Shown here piece by piece: positions 45,931 to 54,754 of a stretch of DNA of 64,000 bases. The notes under the pieces were generated by a model. It ran no database searches and was not told the DNA's origin. It saw only the letters and a program-made list of their open reading frames with translations. Source of the stretch: Flammeovirgaceae bacterium SG7u.111 (GTDB lineage Bacteria; Bacteroidota; Bacteroidia; Cytophagales; Flammeovirgaceae); assembly GCA_034044135.1 (NCBI GenBank), contig CP139021.1, positions 5,781,635 to 5,845,634 on the forward strand, read 5' to 3'. Within the stretch, counting starts at the first letter, position 1. Every line of letters starts with the position of its first letter. A program made the translations under genes and the position numbers.

Positions 45931-46553
45931 ATGAAATCAGTTTTTTTACTTGCCCTATTATTTGCACTTACTTCTACTTCTTCCTTTGCCCAAAAAAAGC
46001 TCATCCCCATAGAAAATCTTATAGTTGGAATAGGCTATGGAAAGCTACTCGATGGTTGGGGAGATATCCCTGGAAAACACTTTTATATTAGCGCCCAAGC
46101 ACCACTCAAACAAAGTCGTTTTTTTACCGTGGCAAGCAAGGTTAGGTGGAATTAAAGCTGAACAAGTACACTACGATTATATAGCACCTGTATCGGAAAA
46201 GAACAATGGGGTAAACTTGGATGGAGAGATTGCTTTTCACCTTAAAGTAAAACGTTTTGATTTTTTCCCTTCATTAGGACCTTCTCTGAGGTACCATTCT
46301 TCAAGGCATATGAAAACCGGGTCTTTCCTTACAGAGGTAAAAGGAGGTGTGGAAAAACTATTAGATTATAGGTGTAAATTATACCGAAAAAGAAGGTCTT
46401 GAAATAGGCTACGTAGCCGCTGTAAACTTGGACATTTGGATTGAAGAAAATCTGATAATTGGAGGAAGGGCAGGTTGGATGTCTTACACACATAACACAA
46501 TGATGCCCAACTGGTCTATTACCCTCAAATATAGGTTAGGAAATGGCTGGTAA
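45931..46553 (+). pseudogene. Outer-membrane beta-barrel protein broken by two frameshifts
   Basis: Three successive reading frames make one protein of about 205 residues. Frame 1 has the signal peptide and first strands (MKSVFLLALLFALTSTSSFA, then LIVGIGYGKLLDGWG) up to TAA at 46155. Frame 2 continues GGIKAEQVHYDYIAPVSEKN to about 46370. Frame 3 finishes with YTEKEGLEIGYVAAVNLDIW and ends SITLKYRLGNGW-stop at 46553. Each switch fits one extra base: near 46140, and in GATTATA near 46366. Alternating strands and the aromatic C-terminus suggest a small outer-membrane barrel. Sequencing error cannot be excluded. Confidence 0.8.
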
Positions 46554-46612
46554 CTTTAGATAGTTACTTTCCCCTATCAAAACTTGCAATCTACTTTTGT
46601 TTGGGCTTACTT

Positions 46613-46775
46613 AGAAGCTGTTTTGAAACTAAATTTAAAAATGGTTATAGCTTATTTTGGATGCAGAATGAGGAAAAATCGACAAAGATAGTGGATCTAT
46701 CTGCGGAGATTTTAACAAAATTATGCACCGAAAGAAGCTATAATAAATTTGAAGTTATGTTTCCAAACAGCTTCT
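46613..46775. repeat. MITE-like element with AGAAGCTGTTT ends, about 163 bp
   Basis: AGAAGCTGTTTTGAAAC at the left and GTTTCCAAACAGCTTCT at the right are near-perfect 17-bp inverted repeats. The interior shows no convincing gene. The right end lies 34 bases before the sulfatase ATG, so it may carry that gene's promoter region. Related ends occur at 11879-11915 and 14921-14940. Confidence 0.55.
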
Positions 46776-46809
46776 TAGATCAAGTATTTTTTATCACAAA
46801 AGACCCAAC

Positions 46810-48441
46810 ATGAAAACGAAAAGCTCCCTGATAGTAAAATCGCTACTTTTGAGTATGCTAACCGCATTCACTCTTTCTTGTACTAAGCAAGAGGAAGAGG
46901 TAAAAGAAGAAACTCCTAAGCCCCCAAACATCGTCTTCATCATGAGCGATGACCATGCCTACCAAGCCATCAGCGCTTATGGCTATGGACTAAACAACAC
47001 TCCTAACATTGACAGGCTAGCAGATGAAGGGGCTCTTTTTACCCGTGCTTGCGTCACCAACTCAATTTGTGCGCCTAGCCGTGCCGTAATGCTCACGGGC
47101 AAGCATAGTTTCATCAATGGCAAAGTAGATAATGTCCAGCCATTCAACTGGGACCAAGACAACTTCCCCAAACTGCTCCAAAAAGCAGGCTATCAAACAG
47201 CCATGATCGGCAAAATTCACCTCGATGGCTTGCCACAAGGTTTTGATTACTCGATGGTACTTCCCGGACAAGGACATTATTACAACCCCGATTTTTTGGT
47301 AGATGGAGAGAAAAAAAGGTTTGAAGGCTATTGTTCTGATATCATCACCGAAGAGGCACTCAAATGGCTGAAGGAATCGAGAGACGAGGAAAAGCCATTT
47401 TGCCTACTCTATCACCACAAAGCTCCGCATAGAAACTGGAAACCTGCTCCAAAATATCTCACACTTTTCGATGACACTACGTTTACTCCACCTGCCAATT
47501 ATGTAAGCGATTACTCAACCATGGGCACTGCTGCCCAAGAGCAGGAAATGCAGGTTGATGGCCACGCACGCTGGGGACATGATTTCAAGCTGAAAGTTGA
47601 CCCAGATGGCAATGAAACCGAAATTAATGGAGAACTTAAACGCTTTAGCGAAAGCCAATTGGAACAGTGGGATGCCGCTTACGAGCCAAAAAACAAGACG
47701 TTTTTAGATGCAAAACTGGAAGGCGAAGAGTTGGGTGTTTGGAAATTCAACCGCTACATCAAAGATTATTTGCGTACCATCCAGTCGGTAGACGACGGCG
47801 TGGGCGAGGTACTTGATTACCTCGATGCCAACGGGCTGACGGAAAATACCATCGTAGTTTATACTTCCGACCAAGGCTTCTACCTAGGCGAGCACGGCTG
47901 GTTCGATAAACGATTCATGTACGAAGAATCGTTCCGTACCCCGCTCATTATCCGCTACCCAAAAGCGGTGAAGGCGGGAACGAAGATCGACAAGCTGGTT
48001 CAAAACCTTGACTTTGCCCCTACTTTCTTGGAATATGCTGGCGTGGAGATTCCTACCGATATGCAAGGAGAATCGATGAAAGACTTGGTAGAAGGAAAAG
48101 CGAGCGAGTGGAGAGATGCCATTTACTACACCTACTACGAATATCCTTCGGTTCATATGGTAAAAAGGCACTACGGCGTAGCAACCGACCGCTACAAGCT
48201 CATACATTTTTATTACGACATAGACGAATGGGAGCTTTACGATTTGCAAGAAGACCCTTCGGAAATGAAAAATGTGTATGACGACCCCGCCTATGCCGAT
48301 GTGCAAGAAATGATGCACAAACGCTTGGTAGAAATGAGGGAAAAATACGGCGACTCCGACGAGAACGACCAAAAATTCTTAAAAGCCTACCTCGACCATA
48401 TTGAGAAAAGGAAGAAAAAACAAGCCCAGAAGAAAGGGTAG
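46810..48441 (+). CDS. S1-family sulfatase, lipoprotein
   Basis: A 543-residue sulfatase of the formylglycine-dependent S1 family. Lipobox LSC (Cys24) predicts membrane anchoring. Metal ligands begin with SDDH (46-49). The catalytic Cys87 lies in CAPSRAVMLTGKH and would be converted to formylglycine by an anaerobic-type or FGE maturase, not seen here. Later motifs YHHKAPH, TSDQGFYLGEHGWFDK and the C-terminal ELYDLQEDPSE are typical. It probably removes sulfate from polysaccharides such as algal or host glycans, although no glycoside hydrolase cluster adjoins it. Monocistronic with a terminator. Confidence 0.92.
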   Translation: MKTKSSLIVKSLLLSMLTAFTLSCTKQEEEVKEETPKPPNIVFIMSDDHAYQAISAYGYGLNNTPNIDRLADEGALFTRACVTNSICAPSRAVMLTGKHSFINGKVDNVQPFNWDQDNFPKLLQKAGYQTAMIGKIHLDGLPQGFDYSMVLPGQGHYYNPDFLVDGEKKRFEGYCSDIITEEALKWLKESRDEEKPFCLLYHHKAPHRNWKPAPKYLTLFDDTTFTPPANYVSDYSTMGTAAQEQEMQVDGHARWGHDFKLKVDPDGNETEINGELKRFSESQLEQWDAAYEPKNKTFLDAKLEGEELGVWKFNRYIKDYLRTIQSVDDGVGEVLDYLDANGLTENTIVVYTSDQGFYLGEHGWFDKRFMYEESFRTPLIIRYPKAVKAGTKIDKLVQNLDFAPTFLEYAGVEIPTDMQGESMKDLVEGKASEWRDAIYYTYYEYPSVHMVKRHYGVATDRYKLIHFYYDIDEWELYDLQEDPSEMKNVYDDPAYADVQEMMHKRLVEMREKYGDSDENDQKFLKAYLDHIEKRKKKQAQKKG

Positions 48442-48464
48442 CGAAATTTCCTTCAATTAGATTT

Positions 48465-48500
48465 AACCCTCCCAATATATAGATTTGGGAGGGTTTCGTT
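48465..48500 (+). terminator. Intrinsic terminator after the sulfatase gene
   Basis: AACCCTCCCAA / TTGGGAGGGTT arms with an 8-10 base loop, followed by TTTCGTTTT. Confidence 0.75.
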
Positions 48501-48521
48501 TTATAAATAAATTAAAACGCA

Positions 48522-49127
48522 ATGTTTAGTTATCAACAAGTTGGGAAGAAGGTAATTGTGAAGTACAAAAAGAAGTATGTAAATATTATACAGAAGTTGA
48601 TAATGTTGATATTCAGTTTGATGGTTTCTTCAATAGGTTTATTCATGTATTTAAAGTCTGTTTTTGACGAAGATTCAGAGGATAAGGTGTTTTTGTTATC
48701 ATTGGGCTTGTTTTTCTTGCTTTTAGGGCTTTTTGGCGTTATTATGTACGTTAGGGAAATTGTTATTTATTCTAGGTGGCAATTAGAAATTGAAAACCAA
48801 CAGATATCAATTAAAAATATTCATGGACTAATGGAACCTATATATGGGGTAGATGAAATTGTGCTACAAGGAAGAATAGAGAGGGGAAATAAATATGTGA
48901 ATTATTATATACAATTGAACTTGTTCAACAAAAAAAGAGAGCTTTCAAAAGCAATTTTTGAATCACCTAGAAGGTGGAGTATTTATGCTGCTATTGATGA
49001 TTCTTTCAAAGAAATGGAAGAGCTTGCGGAAGTGCTTTCAACTGCAACTGGAAAAGAATATAGAATTATTGAGGAATTTACTGAGGTGACACATGAGTCA
49101 AAGTTAGATACATCCTATATTAGTTAA
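48522..49127 (+). CDS. Membrane protein with two spans, unknown function
   Basis: A 201-residue protein with a basic cytoplasmic N-terminus (KKVIVKYKKKYV). Two membrane spans follow at about 22-44 and 56-83, then a soluble C-terminal domain of about 115 residues with PH-like beta strands (IENQQISIKNIHGLMEPIYG). No family recognised. It ends 5 bases before the target duplication of the downstream IS, which therefore spared the coding region but probably separated the gene from its original terminator. Confidence 0.6.
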   Translation: MFSYQQVGKKVIVKYKKKYVNIIQKLIMLIFSLMVSSIGLFMYLKSVFDEDSEDKVFLLSLGLFFLLLGLFGVIMYVREIVIYSRWQLEIENQQISIKNIHGLMEPIYGVDEIVLQGRIERGNKYVNYYIQLNLFNKKRELSKAIFESPRRWSIYAAIDDSFKEMEELAEVLSTATGKEYRIIEEFTEVTHESKLDTSYIS

Positions 49128-49132
49128 TTATT

Positions 49133-49141
49133 AAAATATTT
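49133..49141. repeat. Left 9-bp target-site duplication of the second IS
   Basis: AAAATATTT, repeated at 50303-50311 just outside the right IS end. Confidence 0.85.
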
Positions 49142-50227
49142 CTAAGTACATGACAAAAAAATCTTAAAAGCGATTTTGATGTCGTTTCTAATTGTATTGA
49201 TAAAAGCATTGGTAAGGAAATCAAGCCCGTAAGTAAAGAAGCTTACGGCCCTCCTGCCGTGGTTTTTAATTGCTATTTTTTTGACACAATCATTAAGGTA
49301 AATGCCTACGCTGTAAGACCAAACAAAAGCAATGGAAATGACTTTTATCAGGGTGTCTAATCTTTCATAATCAGTAATATGGGTATCTTCCAAATTAAAA
49401 CCAGCCGACTTGAAAGCCCTGAACATAGTTTCTATCTGCCAACGGTTTTTATAGATGTCTAGGCTTAAGTCTTCTTGGTTATAGGAAACCAATATCAGGT
49501 AATCAATTTTTCCATTTTGACCAACATATTTAATACCTGAGAAATAGCCCAACGTATCATTGAGATAAACAATTTTAGGGTGAAAATATACTCGGTTTAG
49601 CCGTTGAGCCATTAATAACCAATAAGCTTTCACCGTTTTGCCTTCCGCCAAAGTAATATGCATATTATTGCGGACCCTGATAAAATAACGGATTTGATGG
49701 CTCGTCAAATACGCCAACCAATCTTGGCCAACAAACTCTCTATCAGCTGTCAAATAGGCAATCTTATCATCTCCAAAGTTGAGCATAAAACGATTGAGTA
49801 GGTCTTTTCGCTCTTTTTGAGAGGAATTGCCCCGCTTATTTCCCAATGTGCACCAAAATACGGGCAGGCCTACTCCTTTATAAATTACTGATAAGAACAA
49901 AATGTTGATGTTGAGCTGTCCCAGCTTCCAATTTGTCCGGTCCAGGCTTAATTCATATTTACCTTCTATTGGTAAGGTTTTCATTATCAGCTTACAATAA
50001 AGGGCTTCTGCAAAGGTGAATTGGCTGAAGAACCGCTGGACTCTACGAAGTTTTGATGATAGAAGAACCCCATTATCATATCCTGTCGCCAATCGTTTGA
50101 AATTCACGCTCCTTACTTTCAAAACCGATATGATTAAATAACTCAACAACGTTATTCTGGCTTTATTTCCTCCCAACTCTTGCTGCAAAATCAATTGCAA
50201 TTCTTTACTTTTATACAGGCTTGTCAT
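49142..50227 (-). CDS. IS4-family DDE transposase
   Basis: A 361-residue transposase that cuts and rejoins the IS ends. The DDE residues are visible: Asp in LSLDRTNWK, Asp in YLTADREFVGQDW, and Glu in the YxxRWQIETMFRAFKSAGF signature. A basic N-terminal region probably binds the ends. The last codons (FLSCT-stop) lie inside the left terminal inverted repeat, so this IS end also encodes the protein's C-terminus. The ATG at 50227 leaves a 75-base leader within the IS. The frame is intact, unlike the transposase of the element at 5452-6773. Confidence 0.93.
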   Translation of the reverse strand: MTSLYKSKELQLILQQELGGNKARITLLSYLIISVLKVRSVNFKRLATGYDNGVLLSSKLRRVQRFFSQFTFAEALYCKLIMKTLPIEGKYELSLDRTNWKLGQLNINILFLSVIYKGVGLPVFWCTLGNKRGNSSQKERKDLLNRFMLNFGDDKIAYLTADREFVGQDWLAYLTSHQIRYFIRVRNNMHITLAEGKTVKAYWLLMAQRLNRVYFHPKIVYLNDTLGYFSGIKYVGQNGKIDYLILVSYNQEDLSLDIYKNRWQIETMFRAFKSAGFNLEDTHITDYERLDTLIKVISIAFVWSYSVGIYLNDCVKKIAIKNHGRRAVSFFTYGLDFLTNAFINTIRNDIKIAFKIFLSCT

Positions 50228-50302
50228 CTAGGTTGTTTTTTTGTCTCGCAACTCAAAAATAACCTTTTGATGGCTTGCCTTTTATTTTTGTCATGTACTC
50301 AG
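49142..50302 (-). mobile_element. Intact IS4-family insertion sequence, 1161 bp
   Basis: The terminal inverted repeats of about 18 bp differ by one base (CTAAGTACATGACAAAAA at the left; CTGAGTACATGACAAAAA at the right in reverse complement). Both are flanked directly by the 9-bp duplication AAAATATTT. The single transposase gene fills the element and is uninterrupted. It appears potentially active and recently inserted. Confidence 0.92.
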
Positions 50303-50583
50303 AAAATATTTCTTGTAATTCTTTAGACTGTATCACAGTTTGCCACATGGGTGATTTTATATAATTGGAGTAAATCAAAAAAACTATACAAATCAAACCG
50401 TGATATAGTCTTTTGTTTAAGAGGGTTGGTGATTTCACCAACCGCCAACAATTAAACTTCTCGTTGCCTGTGGCTCACCTGCAACATTGAGGGTGTATCG
50501 TAATATACTATTTTGTTTCGGTCTGTGTAACTTTTCCTTCCCACAACAGGCTTAGGCTTTTAACCAGAGACTTTGAAGTAAAC

Positions 50584-50620
50584 AATCCCCTTTTAGCTAG
50601 AAGCTTAGGAGGGGTTATTT
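50584..50620 (+). terminator. Terminator-like hairpin
   Basis: AATCCCCT and AGGGGTT arms enclose an inner AGCT-aga-AGCT helix and are followed by ATTTTTT. No obvious upstream gene remains, so it may have served a gene lost beside the IS. Confidence 0.5.
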
Positions 50621-50635
50621 TTTATAAGTCAGTAG

Positions 50636-50683
50636 GTCGAGCTTCCAGCTCGACAATCAATTAAAAACGGTCAGGATGACCGT
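50636..50683. repeat. Twin-hairpin repeat
   Basis: Two perfect hairpins in tandem: GTCGAGCT-tcc-AGCTCGAC (50636-50654) and ACGGTCA-gga-TGACCGT (50667-50683). The compact design suggests a dispersed palindromic repeat. Confidence 0.55.
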
Positions 50684-50880
50684 GCTAAGTCAACTCAACA
50701 TCATTGCAAAACCCTACCTCGGAAAACCTCATTCCAATACAAAATTCAGGCGTCGTGCCAATAACAACTTGTTTTTTTAGATAAGTAGGGTTTGTTAAGC
50801 AAATTCAGGCTAGGTGTGCCAAACTCTTTGGAGGTAATTGTTAATTTGCGAGTAGGTTAATAATTAAACATTGATGGCGG

Positions 50881-51672
50881 ATGAATTTTACAGGGAAAAC
50901 TTTTTGGCTTACTGGCGCATCGTCAGGAATGGGGAAAGCAACAGCCATAGAGTTAGCAAAATATGACACACGGTTAATTATTTCGAGCCGTGATGTGAAT
51001 GGGCTAGAAGATACTGCCGAAAGCATTAGACAACTGGGAAGTGAAGTAAGGATAGAACCTCTCGATATGTCAGATACAGAAGCGATTTTTGCTGTAGCTG
51101 AAAAAGTGTTGGCAGATGAAAAAATTGCCGGGCTTTACCAGTTTGCAGGAATTAGCCAGCGATCTTTTGTATCTGAAACCCCTTTGGAAAATGATCGAAA
51201 GATCATGGAGATCAACTTTTTTGGTGTAGTCGCTTTAGCCAAAGCCGTATTGCCGCACATGTTAAAAAATGGTGGAGGACAATTTGCCGTAGCCTCAAGT
51301 TTGGTTGGAAGGTTTGGCTTTCCCTACCGCTCCGCTTATGCAGCTTCCAAACATGCTTTACATGGATTCTTCGAAAGCCTATTGGCAGAAAATTATAAAA
51401 ATGGCATCCGAGTTTCCATGCTTATGGGCGGGCGGATTCAAACAAACATTTCGAAATTTGCCCTAACCAAAGACGGAAAAGAACATGGTGAATTGGATGC
51501 CGGCCAAGCCAATGGCATTTCTGCAGAAAAAGCTGCCAAACAAATAATTCGTGGACTAAAGCGTGATAGAAAAGAGATACCAGTAGGTGCTGGGGAATTG
51601 ATCATGTTAAAAATCAAGAGGTATTTACCCGCATTACATTATAAATTAGCAAGGACAATTAATCCATTATAA
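50881..51672 (+). CDS. Short-chain dehydrogenase/reductase
   Basis: A 263-residue NAD(P)-dependent SDR. The cofactor motif GASSGMG is at about 12-18, and the catalytic Ser in AVASSLVG and Tyr-x3-Lys in AYAASKHAL are in place. A C-terminal hydrophobic stretch (IKRYLPALHYKLARTINPL) is typical of DHRS7-like reductases acting near membranes. Starts at ATG 50881. It is followed after 58 bases by the VOC gene on the same strand, so they may be co-transcribed. Confidence 0.9.
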   Translation: MNFTGKTFWLTGASSGMGKATAIELAKYDTRLIISSRDVNGLEDTAESIRQLGSEVRIEPLDMSDTEAIFAVAEKVLADEKIAGLYQFAGISQRSFVSETPLENDRKIMEINFFGVVALAKAVLPHMLKNGGGQFAVASSLVGRFGFPYRSAYAASKHALHGFFESLLAENYKNGIRVSMLMGGRIQTNISKFALTKDGKEHGELDAGQANGISAEKAAKQIIRGLKRDRKEIPVGAGELIMLKIKRYLPALHYKLARTINPL

Positions 51673-51730
51673 ATAACTTTAGGCAACTTCATAGATTAGG
51701 TGGGGAAACTCAAAGAAAATAGAAGAACAA

Positions 51731-52810
51731 ATGACAAACAAAATGGCGAAAAGAATTAATGGTATCCAACAACTCGGCGTAGGAGTTATCGATGTAAAAG
51801 AGGGCTTTGATTGGTATAGGAAACATTTTGGCATGGATGTGAAAATGTTTGAAGAAGCAGCAGTTGCAGAACTAATGTTACCTCATACTGCTGGGGAAAC
51901 AAGAGAACGCCACGCAATTTTAGCTCTGAATATGCAAGGCGGTGGCGGATTTGAAATATGGCAACATACCGCAAAAACCCCTGAATTACCAAAATTCGAT
52001 TTACAAATTGGAGATTTAGGAATCTGTATAGGTAAGTTGAAATCAGCAGACTTACAAAAAGCCTATGCACAATTTCAGGAATTAAAGATTGATCTTCTTA
52101 CCCCAATAGTTAAAGACCCTTCCGGCAACGAGCATTTTTATTTGAAAGATAGCTACGGAAACATTTGGGAAGTTGTGTATGATGCCTATATATTGAAAAA
52201 TAGAAAAAACCTTGTAAATGGAGGCGTCTATGGCGTTGTGATTGGGGTTAAAAATATGGAGGAAAGCCTAAAAGTCTATAAAGATATTTTGGGTTATGAT
52301 ACTATTGTTTACGATAAAGATGGCTCGTTCGATGATTGGTCTGGCGTTCCCGGAAGCCAAAATAAGTACAGAAGGATGCTCTTAGAGCATTCGGAATCTC
52401 GCAACGGTTCGTTCAGTCCTATGTTTGGCCCCAGCCAAATTGAATTGGTGCAAGTGCAAGACCGCGAAGCTCGCGATATTTATGAAGGGCGGATTTGGGG
52501 CGATCCGGGTTTTATCCATCTCTGCTTCGACATCAACGGCATGGACGAATTGAGAAAAGAGGTGAAAGAGAAAGGCTTCCCATTTACCGTAGATAGCGCA
52601 AAAGCCATGGATACTTTTGACATGGGTGAGGCAGCTGGCAACTTCGCCTATATTCAAGCCCCTGAAGGAACACTGATCGAATTTGTAGAAACCCACAAAA
52701 TCCCATTACTCAAAAAAATGGGCTGGAACCTCGATTTGGTAAAACGTGGAGAGAAACCTCTACCCAGATGGATGTTTAGCATGTTTGAGTTTATGAGGGT
52801 AAAAGGGTAG
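51731..52810 (+). CDS. VOC-family protein with two glyoxalase-like domains
   Basis: A 359-residue cytoplasmic protein of two vicinal-oxygen-chelate domains, at about 10-150 (GVGVIDVKEGFDWYRKHFG; LKDSYGNIWEVV) and 165-320 (GVVIGVKNMEESLKVYKDILG; QAPEGTLIEFVETH). Glu residues at the domain ends are candidate metal ligands. Such proteins include dioxygenases, glyoxalases and isomerases; the reaction is not evident. It probably forms a short operon with the SDR upstream and ends in a strong terminator. Confidence 0.82.
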   Translation: MTNKMAKRINGIQQLGVGVIDVKEGFDWYRKHFGMDVKMFEEAAVAELMLPHTAGETRERHAILALNMQGGGGFEIWQHTAKTPELPKFDLQIGDLGICIGKLKSADLQKAYAQFQELKIDLLTPIVKDPSGNEHFYLKDSYGNIWEVVYDAYILKNRKNLVNGGVYGVVIGVKNMEESLKVYKDILGYDTIVYDKDGSFDDWSGVPGSQNKYRRMLLEHSESRNGSFSPMFGPSQIELVQVQDREARDIYEGRIWGDPGFIHLCFDINGMDELRKEVKEKGFPFTVDSAKAMDTFDMGEAAGNFAYIQAPEGTLIEFVETHKIPLLKKMGWNLDLVKRGEKPLPRWMFSMFEFMRVKG

Positions 52811-52824
52811 ATACTTAATAGAGT

Positions 52825-52851
52825 AAGCCAACCGAAAGGTTGGCTTTTTAG
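52825..52851 (+). terminator. Intrinsic terminator after the VOC gene
   Basis: AAGCCAACC-gaaa-GGTTGGCTT hairpin with a T-run. Confidence 0.88.
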
Positions 52852-52894
52852 TTAACCTTAATAATTTCCCGATATACTAACTTAACTGCGCAAG

Positions 52895-53605
52895 ATGTCC
52901 TTCCTCAAAGCCGAATGGCGAAAATTAGCGATTGCGAATTATGAAGTTGATCCTTCTGTGCTGAAACCACATGTTCCCTACGGCACGGAGCTAGATTTGT
53001 GGAATGGTACCTGCTATGTGAGTTTGGTCGGTTTCATGTTCCTCAACACCAAACTCCTTGGGGTCAAAATCCCTTTCCATGTCAATTTTGAAGAGGTGAA
53101 CCTGCGGTTTTATGTGCGAAGGAAAGTAGATGGAGAATGGCGCAGAGGCGTGGTGTTCATCAAAGAAATTGTGCCCAAACCTGCCCTTACTTTTGTGGCA
53201 AATACGGTGTACAAAGAGCATTACGAGACCATGCCCATGTTGCACCGCTGGGAGGAAACTCAGGAGGCAAGAGAAGTGGAATACCTGTGGAAATGCAAGG
53301 GAAACTGGCAACGATTTAAGGTAACGGCAGACTCAGAAGCTACGGAAATGCCACTCGGTAGCGAGTCCGAATTCATTACAGAGCACTACTGGGGTTATGC
53401 AAAAGTAGGCGAACAAAAAAGCAACGAATACGAAGTAACCCATCCCAAATGGCTGAAATACGATGTACAATCTTACGAAGTAGAAGTAGATTTTGCCCTG
53501 ACCTACGGACAAGAATTTAACTTCCTCAACCAAATAAGCCCGGTTTCCGTCATGCTTGCCGAGGGATCGGAAATTACGGTGGAAGGGAAACAGGTGTTAA
53601 GATGA
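52895..53605 (+). CDS. DUF2071 (YqjF-like) protein
   Basis: A 236-residue protein matching DUF2071/YqjF in pattern: MSFLKAEWRKLAIANYEVDP and PHVPYGTELDLWNGTCYVSL at the N-terminus, then VNFEEVNLRFYVRR and a C-terminal DFALTYGQEFNFL. The family resembles acetoacetate-decarboxylase-like folds, but its role is unknown. No signal peptide. A single gene between the VOC and DinB genes, all on the plus strand. Confidence 0.8.
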   Translation: MSFLKAEWRKLAIANYEVDPSVLKPHVPYGTELDLWNGTCYVSLVGFMFLNTKLLGVKIPFHVNFEEVNLRFYVRRKVDGEWRRGVVFIKEIVPKPALTFVANTVYKEHYETMPMLHRWEETQEAREVEYLWKCKGNWQRFKVTADSEATEMPLGSESEFITEHYWGYAKVGEQKSNEYEVTHPKWLKYDVQSYEVEVDFALTYGQEFNFLNQISPVSVMLAEGSEITVEGKQVLR

Positions 53606-53807
53606 TCTGAGGTTTCGCAATAACAACTTCCTTGTTCTTTGCTTATGACGTACTGGTTGCTGGTTACTTGTTCCTAGTTGCTGGATGAAAAATAAAAATC
53701 GATACAACCTGAAATTAAAGGATAACAAGCAACCCAATCAGAAGCGTTAGTAGATAACCAAAATACTTACTAATTTGACTTACCATTAAAACTTAAAACA
53801 TTGACCT

Positions 53808-54326
53808 ATGAAATCCCCTACCCTCGTCAGTGAATTTGTAGAACAATCTATTTTTAGACTGAAAGAAAACCTTGGGAAAATTGAAAAATGTGTGGCAGAA
53901 CTGAGCGAAGAGGAAATTTGGAAGCGACCAAACGAATCATCGAACAGCGTGGGAAACCTGATAGTCCACCTGTGTGGAAACGTGACACAATACATTATTT
54001 CCTCCCTTGGTGAAAAAGAAGATTTGCGAGAAAGGAACAAGGAGTTTGAAGCCAAAGGGGGTTGGAGCAAAGCCGAACTGCTCGCCAAGCTTTCGACAAC
54101 AGTACGGGAAGCTTCGGAGGTAATAAGCACAATGGATGAAGAAACCTTATTGAAAATGCGCTCGGTGCAAGGCTACGAGTTTTCCAGCTTGGGAAATATC
54201 CTTCACGTAGTTGAACATTTCTCCTATCACAGCGGGCAAATCGCCTTTTGGGTAAAACTCCTCAAAGACAAAGACCTAGGCTTTTATGCTGGTCTGGATT
54301 TGAATGCTAAAAATAAGGTGGGGTGA
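53808..54326 (+). CDS. DinB-family (DUF1572) protein
   Basis: A 172-residue four-helix-bundle protein of the DinB/YfiT-like metalloenzyme superfamily. The three-histidine metal site is visible: His in LIVHLCGN and the HVVEHFSYHSGQ segment, whose last two histidines provide the other ligands. Members include thiol-transferases using bacillithiol or mycothiol; many have no known role. The start at 53808 fits the helix-1 position (VSEFVEQSIFRLKENLGKI). Confidence 0.85.
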   Translation: MKSPTLVSEFVEQSIFRLKENLGKIEKCVAELSEEEIWKRPNESSNSVGNLIVHLCGNVTQYIISSLGEKEDLRERNKEFEAKGGWSKAELLAKLSTTVREASEVISTMDEETLLKMRSVQGYEFSSLGNILHVVEHFSYHSGQIAFWVKLLKDKDLGFYAGLDLNAKNKVG

Positions 54327-54495
54327 TGGCTGCGCGATGGGGAATGTCGCAAAAAATTGAGTACGTGGACAAATATTACCATACAATAAAAACCCGTGGT
54401 TTGTCCACTTTTTGGAACAACGGCTATGAGACTAGAATCTAAGAGGCGTCCCCACCACAGCCCTAGGCATTAATTGATTTCTTTTGGGCAGGTAC

Positions 54496-54753
54496 TTAAT
54501 CGTAGTGAAACCTACACTTTGCAATTAAGATTTCATCTTCTTGGTATTTATAAATGAGCCTATGTTCACTATCAATTCTTCTCGACCAAAATCCTGAATA
54601 TTTGTGTTTTAATGGCTCAGGTTTGCCTATCCCGTCAAATGGGTTTCGGGCAATATCTTTTAGCAATTCGTTGATTTTCTTTAGCTTCTTTTTATCTGTT
54701 TTTTGCCAATACAAATAATCTTCCCAAGACTCATCCACAAAAACATACCTCAT
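54496..54753 (-). CDS. yoeB: YoeB-family toxin (ribosome-dependent mRNA interferase)
   Basis: An 85-residue RelE-superfamily toxin that cleaves mRNA in the ribosomal A site. The catalytic residues fall at the same positions as in E. coli YoeB: Glu46 (GKPEPLKH), Arg65 (EHRLIYKY) and His83-Tyr84 near the C-terminus (CRFHYD). Its start lies one base after the antitoxin stop, so the two are co-translated. Autoregulated with YefM via the TGTACA pair upstream. Confidence 0.93.
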   Translation of the reverse strand: MRYVFVDESWEDYLYWQKTDKKKLKKINELLKDIARNPFDGIGKPEPLKHKYSGFWSRRIDSEHRLIYKYQEDEILIAKCRFHYD

Positions 54754-54754
54754 C

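Larger units (their letters stand above)
50303..50880. other. Intergenic, IS duplication then hairpin-rich DNA, no gene seen
   Basis: Starts with the right IS target duplication AAAATATTT (50303-50311). It contains hairpin GGTTGGTG-attt-CACCAACC (50424-50443), a terminator-like stem (50584-50620) and the repeat at 50636-50683. Short open frames show no protein-like pattern. The SDR gene promoter probably lies in the last 150 bases. Confidence 0.55.

Noticed and set aside
46601-46813. 70-codon open frame just before the sulfatase gene
   Set aside because: Almost entirely contained in the inverted-repeat element and out of step with any known transposase; non-coding is more likely.
50253-50441. 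62-codon minus-strand frame spanning the IS right end
   Set aside because: It crosses the IS boundary and target duplication, so it cannot be an ancestral gene.
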